A stretch of 64,000 bases of DNA from Bacillus sp. SM2101 (GCF_018588585.1 NZ_JAEUFG010000010.1:124001-188000), one strand, 5' to 3'. Positions 1 through 9,846 are shown, numbered from the stretch's first letter. The notes: generated by a model not told the origin, from the letters alone. A program made the numbers and translations.

Positions 1-429
1 GGTAGATGAAACTGTTTCAAAGCAAATTATGTCGATTGGGGCACTTCCAGCTATAGGACGTGCAGCAGTCATAACAGCTTGAAATGTAACTTGATGGTCC
101 TTATTTAAATCGCCATAATGGTGAGTGAATATTTTACAAGGTTGATATATTGTAATTAACTTTTCAATTTTCTTATTAATAAGGTGAAGTGGGAAAGTTT
201 CCATTTCTAAATTAGGATACTCGAGGAAAATAACTTCTTTTACACCTAACTCTTTATTTGCTTCTATACAGCAGTTGGTGATATATTCATCTTCTTTGTT
301 ACGGCCTTGAGCAGTTATTACAGTAATAACTTCATAGCCACCATTTATTAATTTTTTTATAGTTGCACCCGAACCAAGCAGCTCGTCATCAGGATGGGAT
401 GCAATAATTAAGACAGTTTTTTTTAGCAT
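1..429 (-). CDS. PIG-L/LmbE-family deacetylase, partial (C-terminus beyond window)
   Basis: The minus-strand frame is open from an ATG at 429 to the window edge, giving 143 codons. The N-terminus reads TVLIIASHPDDELLGSGAT, and the AHPDDE-like motif is the zinc-binding signature of the GlcNAc-PI de-N-acetylase (PIG-L/LmbE) family. A later H-H-Y-G-D-L-N-x-D-H segment fits the family's second metal-ligand region. These enzymes remove N-acetyl groups from GlcNAc conjugates. In Bacillaceae they include the bacillithiol enzyme BshB and several sugar-modification deacetylases, and I cannot tell which this is. A GAAGG-type ribosome site precedes the ATG. Family assignment is confident, substrate unknown. 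Confidence 0.85.
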   Translation of the reverse strand, partial: MLKKTVLIIASHPDDELLGSGATIKKLINGGYEVITVITAQGRNKEDEYITNCCIEANKELGVKEVIFLEYPNLEMETFPLHLINKKIEKLITIYQPCKIFTHHYGDLNKDHQVTFQAVMTAARPIAGSAPIDIICFETVSST

Positions 430-586
430 CAATCCTTCATCTCCAAAAATGTGTAATCTATTTTAGGTTATGTATATGGGTTTAATGAAAGAGTTGATAC
501 AGACATATGCGGATAATGACTACCCATTTTTTACAGAGGAAAACATGTACGGATGAATCTTAACCGACAAATGAAGGAAAAAAAAG

Positions 587-613
587 AGTAGATGGAGTAA
601 AGCTCCACCTACT
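587..613 (-). terminator. Intrinsic terminator of the M42 peptidase gene
   Basis: An 11-bp stem (AGTAGATGGAG with CTCCACCTACT, one mismatch) closes a 5-base loop. On the minus strand it is followed by a T-rich run, the complement of the A-run at 576-585. It lies 10 bp past the stop codon at 623. Confidence 0.75.
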
Positions 614-622
614 ATACAAGTC

Positions 623-1675
623 TTAACATATTGTTGCTGTTTGAACATATGAAAGAAGTAGCTTTTCAGTATTAATTATTGAAGTTTGATGGGTACGCTC
701 AAAGGCGTGTGATGATTCAATACCAGGGCCAATAAGTCCGTGAACAATATCAAATCCTGAACGTATAGCTGCGGATGCATCAGATCCGTAAAAAGGATAT
801 ATGTCAACCTTATAGTCAATATTATTATCGTTAGCTAATTGAACTAACTTTTTTCTAAGGCCATAATGATACGGGCCGCTAGAATCCTTCGCACAAATAG
901 ACACTGTATATTCATCAGAAGCTTGACCATCTCCAATAGCTCCCATGTCAACTGCCAAATATTCAACGGTTTCAGGTGTAATATTAGAGTTTCCACCATA
1001 GCCAATTTCTTCGTTATTGGAAATAAGAAAATGTGTTGTATGTGGTAGCTGTATGTTTTCTTTTTTGATATGTTCAATTAGTTGTAGTAAGATAGCTACA
1101 CTTGCTTTATCATCTAAATGTCTAGATTTTATAAACCCGCTTGAAGTAACTTCAACTCTAGGATCAAATGACACAAAATCTCCAACTTCGATACCTAGAG
1201 AGCGAACGTCCTCTGCATTCTCTACCTTTTCATCAATTCTAACTTCAATATTCTCCTCATTTCGTTTAGCTTCACCAGCATTTTTATATACATGTACGCT
1301 CGTTTGATGCATCAGAATGGTACCTTTATATGTCCGTCCGTCCGAGGTTTCAATTTGACAATACTCTCCTTCAACAGAATTCCACCGAAAACCTCCGATC
1401 ATCGAAAGTTTTAACCGACCATTACTCTTGACTTCTTTAACCATAGCACCAAGTGTATCTACATGTGCTGTTAACATTCGATGTTTCGTGCCGTCAGTTC
1501 CAGGAAGAGTTGCAAGCAGTCCACCTTTTCTATTGCGGCTATTCTCGACCCCAATGTTAGTAAGTTTATCTTCAATAAATTGAATGATGTTGTCTGTATG
1601 GCCAGATGGACTTGGAATAGATACTAGTTCTTTAATAAGCTCAATTGTTGCATTTGTGTTTGGATATGTATTCAT
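623..1675 (-). CDS. M42-family metallopeptidase (FrvX/YhfE-like)
   Basis: This 350-residue cytoplasmic dinuclear-metal aminopeptidase-like protein carries the family ligand motifs in order: HVDTLG (near residue 71), HLDDKAS (near 187), NNEEIGYGG (near 221), DMGAIGDG (near 243) and a C-terminal ESSHAFERTH. The central acidic pair after the HLDDKAS block is the usual general-base region. Length is normal for M42 enzymes, which trim peptides and in some members are annotated as endoglucanase-like. The ATG at 1675 has a GAGAGGAGA ribosome site 6 nt upstream. It is transcribed divergently from the AraC-type regulator at 1777, so co-regulation is possible but not shown. The exact substrate is not inferable. 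Confidence 0.9.
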   Translation of the reverse strand: MNTYPNTNATIELIKELVSIPSPSGHTDNIIQFIEDKLTNIGVENSRNRKGGLLATLPGTDGTKHRMLTAHVDTLGAMVKEVKSNGRLKLSMIGGFRWNSVEGEYCQIETSDGRTYKGTILMHQTSVHVYKNAGEAKRNEENIEVRIDEKVENAEDVRSLGIEVGDFVSFDPRVEVTSSGFIKSRHLDDKASVAILLQLIEHIKKENIQLPHTTHFLISNNEEIGYGGNSNITPETVEYLAVDMGAIGDGQASDEYTVSICAKDSSGPYHYGLRKKLVQLANDNNIDYKVDIYPFYGSDASAAIRSGFDIVHGLIGPGIESSHAFERTHQTSIINTEKLLLSYVQTATIC

Positions 1676-1776
1676 CTTAAATCTCCTCTCTTAATAAAAA
1701 TATATCTCTCATTACTTTATCATATAAATTAGTTTTCTTATAATGTATAAAAGAGACTTACATAAGGAGAAGTCAT

Positions 1777-3258
1777 ATGAAATTACTTATTGCAGACCGT
1801 GATCAAGATGAAAGGATAGGGATACGTTGGTTAGTATCGGCAAACTCATTTTCATTTGAGCAAATATTGCTAGCTAGTTCATTTGACGAGCTTATTATCA
1901 ACCTTGAAAATGATGTTCCAGAAGTAACAATCATAGAGCTTGATATGATCCCAAGAGAGCACTGGAACATACTATTGAGTAGGATAAAACAATATACACA
2001 AATCGTCATAGCTGTTTCAGCCGAAGCGACATATGAGCGTGCAAAGCAAGCGATAGAGCTGCAAGCTGTTGATTTATTAGTAAAACCAAATTCACCAGAG
2101 TCATTAAAGAAAACTTTGTATCGTTCAGTTAATGTTTTAAGAGCGGAACATAGCTCTAAACAACGTCAAGCTAATAAGTATAATACTACAACTTATCGTT
2201 CGCTTTTTATCCAAGATCACCAAAATGAAACGGCTGATTCTTTAATGGTATTACAAACTGAAGATCAAAATAAGTTAGCTGAGCTTCGCTTATTTCTTGA
2301 AACCTATTATGTAATGGAGGATGTATTACTATTACCTGTCAGTGATTTAATTGTATTAGTTTTTCAAAACAAAAATACAAAACAGTTAGAAGCAGTTGGA
2401 AATCGACTCCTTCAAGATTGGGATGAAGAAAAAAATGAACCAATGGCTATCGTTATTCATAGCCAAGGGATAATTAAGTCACTTCACGAAGCATACATGC
2501 AAGCAAAAGGGGCATTACAAGTAACATACTTTAAAGGATACAGGCAACTTATACATGTAAAGCAAAATGTTGAATGGCATACTATTGACCCTTTTTTAAC
2601 TCCTCAAGAGCAAAGAGAATGGATAGATATGCTTAATAATAAGGATAAGGATATGGTTAAGTCATGGATGTACCGCCATTTTCTATCAATTTCAGAGCCT
2701 TTTCCCGAACCAGGATTAGTACGAACTAGATTAACAAGCATACTAGCACAAATACGTCGATATATGAAATCGTTTTATTTAGATCAAGGGGTGTACGAAG
2801 AGTTATACCATAAGGTTTTTGAAGAAATTTTATATAGTCCAGTCTTATACCGCTCTGTTCAACAAATGATTCTGTTTACGGGTCAATTATTTGATGGTGC
2901 TCAAAATCAACTAGAATCTTCACGTCACGATGTCGTCGAACTAGGCGTGGCATATATTGAAAGGAATTATCATCATCAAAATTTATCATTAGAGGACGTT
3001 GCTAAATACACAGGTAGAAGCCCCAGCTATTTTAGCCATTTACTTAACAAAAAAATGAACATATCTTTTATTCAGCTTGTGACCAACCTTCGGGTTCACG
3101 CTGCGAAGAGATTGTTATGGGAAACAGATTTATCAATTAAAGAGGTTGCAAATAAAGCTGGTTTTCGAAATGCAAATTACTTCAGTAGAATTTTTAAGCA
3201 GGTGATGGGTGTTACTCCTAGAGAGTATAGAATGGAGAAAGATATAGATTTAAATTAG
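1777..3258 (+). CDS. AraC-type response regulator with receiver-like N-terminus
   Basis: Residues 1-120 resemble a response-regulator receiver: acidic start IADRDQDE, a beta-3 segment TIIELDMIP, a Ser in AVSAEA and Lys in LLVKPNSPE. The acceptor position is slightly irregular (E54/D56), so phosphorylation is uncertain. The middle (about 130-380) shows no motif I recognise. Residues about 390-493 form a double helix-turn-helix AraC/XylS domain ending in NYFSRIFKQVMGVTPREYR, very typical of YesN-type regulators. No histidine kinase gene is adjacent. Start is ATG at 1777 behind AAGGAGAAG. The target is unknown; the divergent M42 gene is the nearest candidate. Confidence 0.85.
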   Translation: MKLLIADRDQDERIGIRWLVSANSFSFEQILLASSFDELIINLENDVPEVTIIELDMIPREHWNILLSRIKQYTQIVIAVSAEATYERAKQAIELQAVDLLVKPNSPESLKKTLYRSVNVLRAEHSSKQRQANKYNTTTYRSLFIQDHQNETADSLMVLQTEDQNKLAELRLFLETYYVMEDVLLLPVSDLIVLVFQNKNTKQLEAVGNRLLQDWDEEKNEPMAIVIHSQGIIKSLHEAYMQAKGALQVTYFKGYRQLIHVKQNVEWHTIDPFLTPQEQREWIDMLNNKDKDMVKSWMYRHFLSISEPFPEPGLVRTRLTSILAQIRRYMKSFYLDQGVYEELYHKVFEEILYSPVLYRSVQQMILFTGQLFDGAQNQLESSRHDVVELGVAYIERNYHHQNLSLEDVAKYTGRSPSYFSHLLNKKMNISFIQLVTNLRVHAAKRLLWETDLSIKEVANKAGFRNANYFSRIFKQVMGVTPREYRMEKDIDLN

Positions 3259-3803
3259 GTCTATGTTTTAACACGGGTGTATTAGTGAGTGAGCTTTGCT
3301 GTCATGTTATTGAATGAAAACAGCTATGTATAGTCACTCTTCATAATGACTGTTTTCGCATAACATGTTGTTTTATTAGGTAATAAATACATACACAACT
3401 GGCGTTGGGGGGATCTTTTCTTTTGCAAAATGATGACTTACATATAAAGCAGCCTCTAATGGTACAAAGCAACAAAGTGTACGAAAAGAGTTTTTCGCAT
3501 AGTATGATTTTTCTCACTAAGAAATAAACAACTTTAGTTTTGTTGCACCTTTACTCTTTCAAACGATGATAAGAACATGAACCCCTATTTGTATATGTGT
3601 TATCTGTAAAATGGCAAAACGATGAATACATCTAAAATCAAAAAAAAATACTAATAACAAAATAAATTACTATTATTTCACGTAAATCCTTCTATTTTAA
3701 TGATGCCAACTTGATATCGTCTTGAATTTCACAAAGTTTTGTTCTATTTTTCTGAAATCTCCCCTAGTATACTTACTCATAAGAAATGAATAATGGGGTG
3801 TTT
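3259..3803. other. Intergenic region upstream of hutU
   Basis: No credible ORF is present. It contains one full copy of the interspersed repeat (listed separately) and a short isolated repeat-end fragment near 3311-3325. A TATACT at 3768-3773 could be a -10 element for hutU, but no good -35 is seen at normal spacing. No HutP gene or recognisable HutP antiterminator hairpin was found. Confidence 0.6.
3348..3492 (-). repeat. Interspersed MITE-like repeat, copy A (inverted orientation)
   Basis: The left end reads GACTGTTTTCGCA and the right end ACGAAAAGAGTT. The complement matches the family head (CTCTTTTCGTA-CTTTGTTGC) and tail (ACAACATGTTATGCGAAAACAG). The interior AAGTCATCATTTTGCAAAAG and CAGTTGTGTA blocks also match other copies. 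No clear target duplication is seen. Confidence 0.75.
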
Positions 3804-5465
3804 ATGATGAGTACAAATAAGCGTAGCATTGAAAATTATACAGGATCAGAATTACATGCAAAAGGTTGGATTCAAGAAGCAGCATTAAGAATGCTCATGA
3901 ATAATTTAAATGAGGATGTAGCAGAAAGACCTGAAGATCTCGTTGTATATGGAGGTATTGGCAAAGCTGCTCGTAATTGGGAAAGCTATGATGCGATTAT
4001 AAAAACTTTACACAATTTAGAAGACGATGAAACGATGCTTGTTCAATCTGGGAAACCAGTTGCGGTGTTTAAAACACACACGGACGCACCGAGAGTGTTA
4101 ATTGCAAACTCAAATCTTGTGCCAGCTTGGGCAAATTGGGACCACTTCCATGAGCTTGATAAAAAAGGCTTAATGATGTATGGACAAATGACAGCTGGAA
4201 GCTGGATATATATCGGCAGCCAAGGGATCGTTCAAGGCACATATGAAACGTTTGCTGAACTTGGACGCCAGCATTTCAATAGTACACTAAAAGGAACGAT
4301 ATCTCTAACAGCCGGATTAGGTGGTATGGGTGGAGCACAGCCTTTAGCTGTCACTTTAAATGAAGGTGTTTGTATTGCTATTGAGGTAGATCGAACTAGA
4401 ATTCAACGACGCATTGAAACACGCTATCTAGATATAATGACAGAAAGTATTGATGAAGCTATTCAATTGGCACGTGAAGCGAAGGAACAGGGGAAACCAC
4501 TATCGATTGGCTTATTAGGAAACGCTGCAGAAGTATTACCAGAAATGATTAGCAAAGGATTTACTCCAGATGTACTAACAGATCAAACGTCCGCACATGA
4601 TCCAATTAATGGATATATACCTTTAGGCTATTCTCTAGAGAAGGCAGATGAGTTACGTAAAGCTGATCCAAAAGCATATGAGAGTGAATCTAAAAAGAGT
4701 ATTGCTGAACATGTAAAAGCGATGTTAACAATGCAGAAACTGGGTGCGATTACTTTCGACTATGGAAATAACATTAGGCAGGTAGCAAAGGATGAAGGAG
4801 TGGACAACGCTTTTAATTTCCCTGGCTTTGTACCAGCTTATATTCGACCACAGTTTTGTGAAGGAAAAGGGCCTTTCAGATGGGTTGCTTTATCAGGAGA
4901 CCCAGAAGATATTTATAAGACGGATGAAGTCATTTTACGTGAGTTTAGCTACAATAAACATTTATGCAATTGGATTAAAATGGCTCGTGAAAAAATCCAA
5001 TTTCAAGGGTTACCATCTCGTATTTGTTGGTTAGGTTATGGAGAGCGCGCTAAATTTGGGAAAATTATTAATGACATGGTTGCTAGCGGTGAGTTGAAAG
5101 CACCAATTGTTATTGGACGTGATCATCTAGACTCCGGTTCAGTAGCTTCACCAAATCGTGAAACTGAAGGCATGATGGATGGAAGTGATGCAGTAGCTGA
5201 TTGGCCAATTTTGAATGCCTTAATAAATAGCATCGGTGGTGCAAGCTGGGTGTCTGTACATCATGGTGGTGGTGTAGGAATGGGATATTCATTGCATGCA
5301 GGTATGGTCATCGTTGCTGATGGAACACCAGAAGCTGCAAAAAGGCTTGAACGTGTGTTAACGACAGATCCTGGTATGGGAGTTGTTCGTCATGCAGATG
5401 CGGGGTATGATTTAGCGAAAAAGACAGCAAAAGAAAAAGGTATACACATTCCAATGATGGATTAA
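3804..5465 (+). CDS. hutU: Urocanate hydratase
   Basis: HutU converts urocanate to 4-imidazolone-5-propionate, the second step of histidine breakdown, using tightly bound NAD+. The 553-residue protein shows HutU hallmarks: the [14 protein letters not shown] nucleotide-binding stretch, [10 protein letters not shown], the conserved cysteine segment [15 protein letters not shown] around residue 405-415, and [18 protein letters not shown] near the C-terminus. An upstream ATG at 3786 is in frame, but GGGGTG at 3793-3798 places ribosome binding at 3804 (or 3807), so I chose 3804. It is the first gene of hutU-hutI-hutG; 16 bp separate it from hutI. hutH is not adjacent. Confidence 0.95.
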   Translation: MMSTNKRSIENYTGSELHAKGWIQEAALRMLMNNLNEDVAERPEDLVVYGGIGKAARNWESYDAIIKTLHNLEDDETMLVQSGKPVAVFKTHTDAPRVLIANSNLVPAWANWDHFHELDKKGLMMYGQMTAGSWIYIGSQGIVQGTYETFAELGRQHFNSTLKGTISLTAGLGGMGGAQPLAVTLNEGVCIAIEVDRTRIQRRIETRYLDIMTESIDEAIQLAREAKEQGKPLSIGLLGNAAEVLPEMISKGFTPDVLTDQTSAHDPINGYIPLGYSLEKADELRKADPKAYESESKKSIAEHVKAMLTMQKLGAITFDYGNNIRQVAKDEGVDNAFNFPGFVPAYIRPQFCEGKGPFRWVALSGDPEDIYKTDEVILREFSYNKHLCNWIKMAREKIQFQGLPSRICWLGYGERAKFGKIINDMVASGELKAPIVIGRDHLDSGSVASPNRETEGMMDGSDAVADWPILNALINSIGGASWVSVHHGGGVGMGYSLHAGMVIVADGTPEAAKRLERVLTTDPGMGVVRHADAGYDLAKKTAKEKGIHIPMMD

Positions 5466-5481
5466 GGGGAGGAGGGTAATT

Positions 5482-6756
5482 ATGAAACCACTTTTTATTA
5501 GAAATGCAAATGAAGTGATAACGCTGAAAGGTAGTTCAGAACATCCACGTAAGTTAGAGCAAATGGAAAACCTTGAAGTAATTAAAGGCGGCAGTGTCTG
5601 GTTGGAGAGCGACAAAATCATAGCTGTTGGTACGGATGAACAACTACATGAACAATTTAAGAATCGAATTGATGAAGCAGAAGTGATTGATGCGCGAGGC
5701 AAAGTGGTTTTACCTGGCTTAGTAGATCCGCATACACATTTAGTGCATGCAGGAAGCCGGGAAAATGAATTTAATATGCGCCTAAAAGGTGCGAGCTATA
5801 TGGATATTATGAATGCTGGTGGTGGCATTCATGCATCGACAAAAGCAACGAAGGAAGCTAGTCATGATCAATTATATGTGGAAAGTAAACGTAGACTAGA
5901 TCAGTTTTTACTTCATGGTGTTACGACTGTGGAAGCGAAAAGTGGCTATGGCTTAGCATTAGAGCATGAAATAAAGCAGCTTGAAGTAGCAAAACAGCTC
6001 AATGATGATCACGTCATTGACATTGTTTCTACTTTTATGGGTGCACATGCGGTACCTGCCGAATATAAAGATCGACCTGATGAGTTTGTAGATGTCGTTG
6101 TAAATGAAATGATCCCTAAGGTTGCTCAGACAAAACTTGCTGAATTTAATGACGTATTTTGTGAACACGGTGTGTTTACACCAGAGCAATCAAAGCGTAT
6201 TTTACAAGCTGGATTGGAACATGGCTTACTTCCTAAAATCCATGCAGATGAGATTGAGCCATATGGCGGAGCAGAAACTGCAGCAGAAGTTGGAGCAGTG
6301 TCGGCTGACCATTTGCTTAAAGCTTCGGAAAAAGGTATGGAAATGATGGCAGAAAATGATGTTATAGGCGTGTTGCTCCCAGGAACAGCATTTTTCCTCA
6401 TGGCTGAATTTGCAAATGGGCGCAAAATGATTGATAAAGGTGTCCCAGTAGCTTTATCCACTGATTGTAACCCTGGGTCTTCACCTACTGTTTCATTGCC
6501 ATTTATTATGAATCTGGGCTGTTTAAAAATGGGTATGACTCCTGCTGAAGTCATTTGTGCTGCAACAATCAATGCTGCTCATGCGATTAAACGAGGACAA
6601 GAAATAGGTAGTATTGAGGTCGGTAAAAAAGCAGATATATTAATTGTCGATGTACCGAATTATATGCAATTACCATACCATTACGGCATGAACCATACTG
6701 ATACGGTTATTAAAAACGGTAAAATTGTCGTTGATGGAGGGAAGCTTTGTGTCTAA
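5482..6756 (+). CDS. hutI: Imidazolonepropionase
   Basis: HutI hydrolyses 4-imidazolone-5-propionate to N-formimino-L-glutamate. The 424-residue amidohydrolase-fold protein has the metal-binding DPHTHLVHAGSR motif (near residue 83), KIHADEIEPYGGAE (near 252) and STDCNPGSSPT (near 329), all standard for imidazolonepropionases, and a normal length. The start at 5482 follows a strong GGGGAGGAGGG. Its 3' end overlaps the hutG start by 8 bp, which implies translational coupling. Confidence 0.96.
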   Translation: MKPLFIRNANEVITLKGSSEHPRKLEQMENLEVIKGGSVWLESDKIIAVGTDEQLHEQFKNRIDEAEVIDARGKVVLPGLVDPHTHLVHAGSRENEFNMRLKGASYMDIMNAGGGIHASTKATKEASHDQLYVESKRRLDQFLLHGVTTVEAKSGYGLALEHEIKQLEVAKQLNDDHVIDIVSTFMGAHAVPAEYKDRPDEFVDVVVNEMIPKVAQTKLAEFNDVFCEHGVFTPEQSKRILQAGLEHGLLPKIHADEIEPYGGAETAAEVGAVSADHLLKASEKGMEMMAENDVIGVLLPGTAFFLMAEFANGRKMIDKGVPVALSTDCNPGSSPTVSLPFIMNLGCLKMGMTPAEVICAATINAAHAIKRGQEIGSIEVGKKADILIVDVPNYMQLPYHYGMNHTDTVIKNGKIVVDGGKLCV

Positions 6757-7759
6757 TTATCCGTACCCGTTGCTTAAGCGACCACCATTTAGCTGGGATA
6801 GAAACGAGAATATAACAGAACCTAAAGTACATGAATGGATTGAAACATTACCTGTAAATCATGATGTTAAGTGGGAGAACTTTGATATTTCTATTTTAGG
6901 AATACCTCTTTCACGATCATCAATTAGTGCATCAGCCGCCAGTGAGAATCCTGAGGCGATGCGCAGAGAATGGAAGTCTTTTACGACATATAATATTGAT
7001 TATGACATTGATTTAACGGACCTTTCTGTAGTAGATTTAGGTGATGTCAAACAGCATGTTACAGACATTGCATTGTGTCATCAAAATATTACCGATGCAA
7101 TGGTAGCAATGCGTCAACATCATCCACATGTGTTCCCAATCATGCTCGGTGGAGATCATTCTATTACTGCAATGCTAGTGAAAGGGTGGAAGCAGTCACA
7201 TCCTAATGAGAAAATAGGTATTTTACAGTTTGATACTCATTTTGATTTACGAGATGTAGATGAATTTGGTCCAGCAAACGGTACTCCAATTAGAAATCTT
7301 ATTGAAAACGAGATAGTAGAAGGTAAGCATGTATATAATATAGGTCTTCACGGTTTCTTTAATGCGAAATCATTAAAGGACTATGCGGACGAGTGTGGGC
7401 TGAATTATACGACACTACGTGAGGCACGTAAGCAAGGGATTGAACACGTAGTAAAGCGAGCAATAGATGAACTGAGTAATCAGGTAGATACAATATATTT
7501 GACTGTTGATATGGATGTACTAGATATTACTGCTGGACCTGGGGCACCGGCTGCAACACCAGGTGGGATGAGAGCAGATGAGTTGTTTGATGCAGTTTAT
7601 ATTGCTGGTCAAAGTGACAAAGTGAAGGCAATGGATATTGTTTGTCTCGATCCACATAAGGATCAAGCAAATTCAACTGTCAAAGCAGGCGTACATGTCA
7701 TGCTATCGTTTTTATCTGGATATATAAATAGATCAGGTGAGAAGAGCTCTTTTCGTTAA
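6749..7759 (+). CDS. hutG: Formimidoylglutamase (arginase/agmatinase family)
   Basis: This 336-residue ureohydrolase-fold enzyme splits N-formimino-L-glutamate to glutamate and formamide, completing the hut pathway as in Bacillus. The Mn-binding motifs are clear: GGDHSITA, FDTHFDLRD and TVDMDVLD with APAATPGG following. An in-frame TTG at 6725 exists, but the GGAGGG at 6737-6742 sits correctly for the GTG at 6749, which I chose. It overlaps hutI by 8 bp. The hutU-I context makes arginase or agmatinase activity unlikely. Confidence 0.9.
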   Translation: MSNYPYPLLKRPPFSWDRNENITEPKVHEWIETLPVNHDVKWENFDISILGIPLSRSSISASAASENPEAMRREWKSFTTYNIDYDIDLTDLSVVDLGDVKQHVTDIALCHQNITDAMVAMRQHHPHVFPIMLGGDHSITAMLVKGWKQSHPNEKIGILQFDTHFDLRDVDEFGPANGTPIRNLIENEIVEGKHVYNIGLHGFFNAKSLKDYADECGLNYTTLREARKQGIEHVVKRAIDELSNQVDTIYLTVDMDVLDITAGPGAPAATPGGMRADELFDAVYIAGQSDKVKAMDIVCLDPHKDQANSTVKAGVHVMLSFLSGYINRSGEKSSFR

Positions 7760-8132
7760 TTCTCTCATTTTAACAAGGATGCTTTGATCAACTTGTCAAA
7801 ATGTAAATATCAATTCTGAAAGCTTTTAGATGGAGCTTATAAGATAGTGCTATAATATAAATCCTGTTGAAATATTGGCAGGATTTTTTCTTATTCGATC
7901 AAAGGTGTCAGGTCGACATATAACTTTGTATTATTAAGTTATTGTTTTTTTACCTAAAGCAAACAGCTTGAATACTTAATTTTAAACATGTTTAATGTCT
8001 TATAAGAAAAACATAAACTAAAAGGGACCTTTTCGGTAGACTTTGTTGCTATTTATATTGATTTCTAGTTATGTCATGATGAAATGTATATAACCACGAC
8101 AATAATATTGACATGTTTTTAGGAGGGAAACG
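7760..8132. other. Intergenic region between hutG and the DUF4269 gene
   Basis: Apart from the hut terminator, this holds a degenerate fragment similar to the head of the interspersed repeat at 8024-8060 (CCTTTTCGGTAGACTTTGTTGC). No ORF or recognised promoter. Confidence 0.45.
7859..7889 (+). terminator. Intrinsic terminator after hutUIG
   Basis: AAATCCTG pairs with CAGGATTT around a 12-base loop and is followed by a T-run. It lies 100 bp past hutG. Confidence 0.75.
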
Positions 8133-8669
8133 GTGTATAATTCTCTGATAAGTTTAAAAGTGGGAACAGCAAAACAGCGTAAAGCATATAGTGCCATAGA
8201 AAATTTAGGAATAATGAAAGACTTAGTTGAGTATGATCCTGTAGTATGTGGAACGATACCAATTGGTGTTGATGTAATCGATTCTGATTTAGACATTATT
8301 ATGGAAGTTGATCATTTACATAAACTAAGATTTGAAAATAAAGTAAAAAAACTATATGAGAATGAAATCGATTTTAAGATCACCAGAAAAAATATTAGAA
8401 ATTTGGAAGTGGTCAAGGCCAATTTTATATATCACGGCTTTGAATTTGAAATATTTGGGCAATCTCAGCCAGTTTTACAACAATATGCTTACCAACACAT
8501 GGTTATAGAGAGATTTATAATAAAAGAGTTTCCAGGTATAAGGGAACAAGTCATTAATCTAAAAATAAAAGGATATAAGACTGAACCAGCATTTTGTGAA
8601 ATTTTAGGTCTATCTGGAGATTCTTACGAAGCATTATTAAATTTTGGTAGAGAAAAAGGGATTATTTAA
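8133..8669 (+). CDS. DUF4269-like nucleotidyltransferase-fold protein
   Basis: A 178-residue soluble protein. The segment CGTIPIGVDVIDSDLDIIMEV has a Ser-Asp-Leu-Asp pair reminiscent of the G-S-x-x-x-D-x-D catalytic motif of minimal nucleotidyltransferases, and the overall pattern fits the DUF4269 family, whose function is unknown to me. The conserved ending includes AFCEILGLSGDSYEALL. Start is GTG at 8133, six bases after a perfect AGGAGG. The gene stands alone with no operon partners, so role cannot be inferred. Family recognition is by recall, not by search. Confidence 0.65.
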   Translation: MYNSLISLKVGTAKQRKAYSAIENLGIMKDLVEYDPVVCGTIPIGVDVIDSDLDIIMEVDHLHKLRFENKVKKLYENEIDFKITRKNIRNLEVVKANFIYHGFEFEIFGQSQPVLQQYAYQHMVIERFIIKEFPGIREQVINLKIKGYKTEPAFCEILGLSGDSYEALLNFGREKGII

Positions 8670-9034
8670 TGTTCTTTAATTTTTTCTCTACGTGAGAAAC
8701 GACCTAAATCCTTCAATAATGAAATTACTAATAACGGCCGTAGTAAAGCTGTTAATAAAATTGAAAAAGAAAGTATGCCTATATTTTGTAACGTAAATTC
8801 GGAATTTTTTATGGAATTTATAAGAACTCTTCACTATTTATCATGATCTTAAAATTTGTATAAGTTAGCCGCTGCACTAAATTATGAAAATTACCATGAT
8901 GATGCGTAGTAAAAATCACAACAAATAAGCTTGCGGACCAATTAATAATCTGAAAATTATGAATATAAGTATGATTTATATGTATTTTATGGTAAAATCA
9001 ATGTGAAAAATTTAACATTTTAGGAGGAATGTAT
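8670..9034. other. Intergenic region, nothing recognised
   Basis: AT-rich, with stops in all frames. A short TTTCTC/GAGAAA hairpin at about 8685-8701 lacks a U-tract. No repeat copy or promoter could be supported. Confidence 0.5.
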
Positions 9035-9763
9035 TTGTTCTCAAAGCGGAAAGTTACTATATTTGCATGTTTATTAATCACTTCACTATTTATATTTGGC
9101 TGTAGTAAGGAGGATGCTAGTACTACAGAGGGACCTCCATCACTTCAAGTAATTGGCCACGCAAGTGTGAAAATTAAAACGAGCGATGGGAAAGTCATTT
9201 ACATCGATCCATGGGCAGGTGATGAGGAGGATTACTCTGAACCAGCAGATATAATTCTATCCACTCATGGACATTATGATCACAGTGATTTGTCAAAAGT
9301 AACGAAAAAAGATCAAACAGAAATCATTACACAATTTTACGATTTTGAAAATAAAAAGATTGAGAGTGACTTACCTGGTAAAAACATTGAGGTATTAGGT
9401 ATTCATATTAGTGCAGTCGCAGCTTATAATGATCACCATCCTATAGATTTATCCTATGGTTATGTACTAGAGTTTGATGGACTGCGAGTTTATCATACAG
9501 GAGATACTGGAAAAATAGATGAAATGAATTTATTGTCTGATAAAAATATAAATTATGCCTTATTAGGTATGGACGGTACATATGATAATATGAATGTAGA
9601 GGAGGCGATAGATGCAGCAATAATGATTAATGCTGATCATGTCATTCCTATTCATACAGATGCACCTGGCATTTATAATGAAGAAAATGTTGAGAAATTC
9701 GAGGTGGAAAATAAATTAGAAGTAAAACCAGGAGAAACGATACAGTTAGCAGAGAAAAACTAG
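9035..9763 (+). CDS. Metallo-beta-lactamase-fold lipoprotein
   Basis: The protein begins with a basic residue cluster, a hydrophobic helix and lipobox FGC-SKE, predicting a lipoprotein on the outer face of the membrane. Residues about 35-240 form a metallo-beta-lactamase domain of the UlaG/UPF0173-like type: THGHYDHSD (H-x-H-x-D-H), a His in the NDHHPIDLSYG loop, HTGDTG, and IPIHTDAPG near the C-terminus. Substrate is unknown. The ATG at 9029 is only 1 nt from AGGAGG, while the TTG at 9035 has 7-nt spacing, so TTG is the likelier start. Most relatives are cytosolic, so surface anchoring is unusual. No operon partners. Confidence 0.8.
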   Translation: MFSKRKVTIFACLLITSLFIFGCSKEDASTTEGPPSLQVIGHASVKIKTSDGKVIYIDPWAGDEEDYSEPADIILSTHGHYDHSDLSKVTKKDQTEIITQFYDFENKKIESDLPGKNIEVLGIHISAVAAYNDHHPIDLSYGYVLEFDGLRVYHTGDTGKIDEMNLLSDKNINYALLGMDGTYDNMNVEEAIDAAIMINADHVIPIHTDAPGIYNEENVEKFEVENKLEVKPGETIQLAEKN

Positions 9764-9813
9764 ATTAAAAGTTTCCAGCTTCTTTGTAAAATACTAGACT
9801 AATTAATAAAGAA

Positions 9814-9846
9814 AACAAGGGAACTCCAAAGGGGAGTTCCCTTGTT
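9814..9846 (-). terminator. Strong hairpin between MBL gene and fnr
   Basis: A perfect 14-bp stem (AACAAGGGAACTCC and its complement) closes a 5-base loop. The A/T-rich flank at 9805-9813 reads as a U-rich tail on the minus strand, so it mainly serves fnr. It may also stop reads from the plus-strand gene. Confidence 0.8.
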
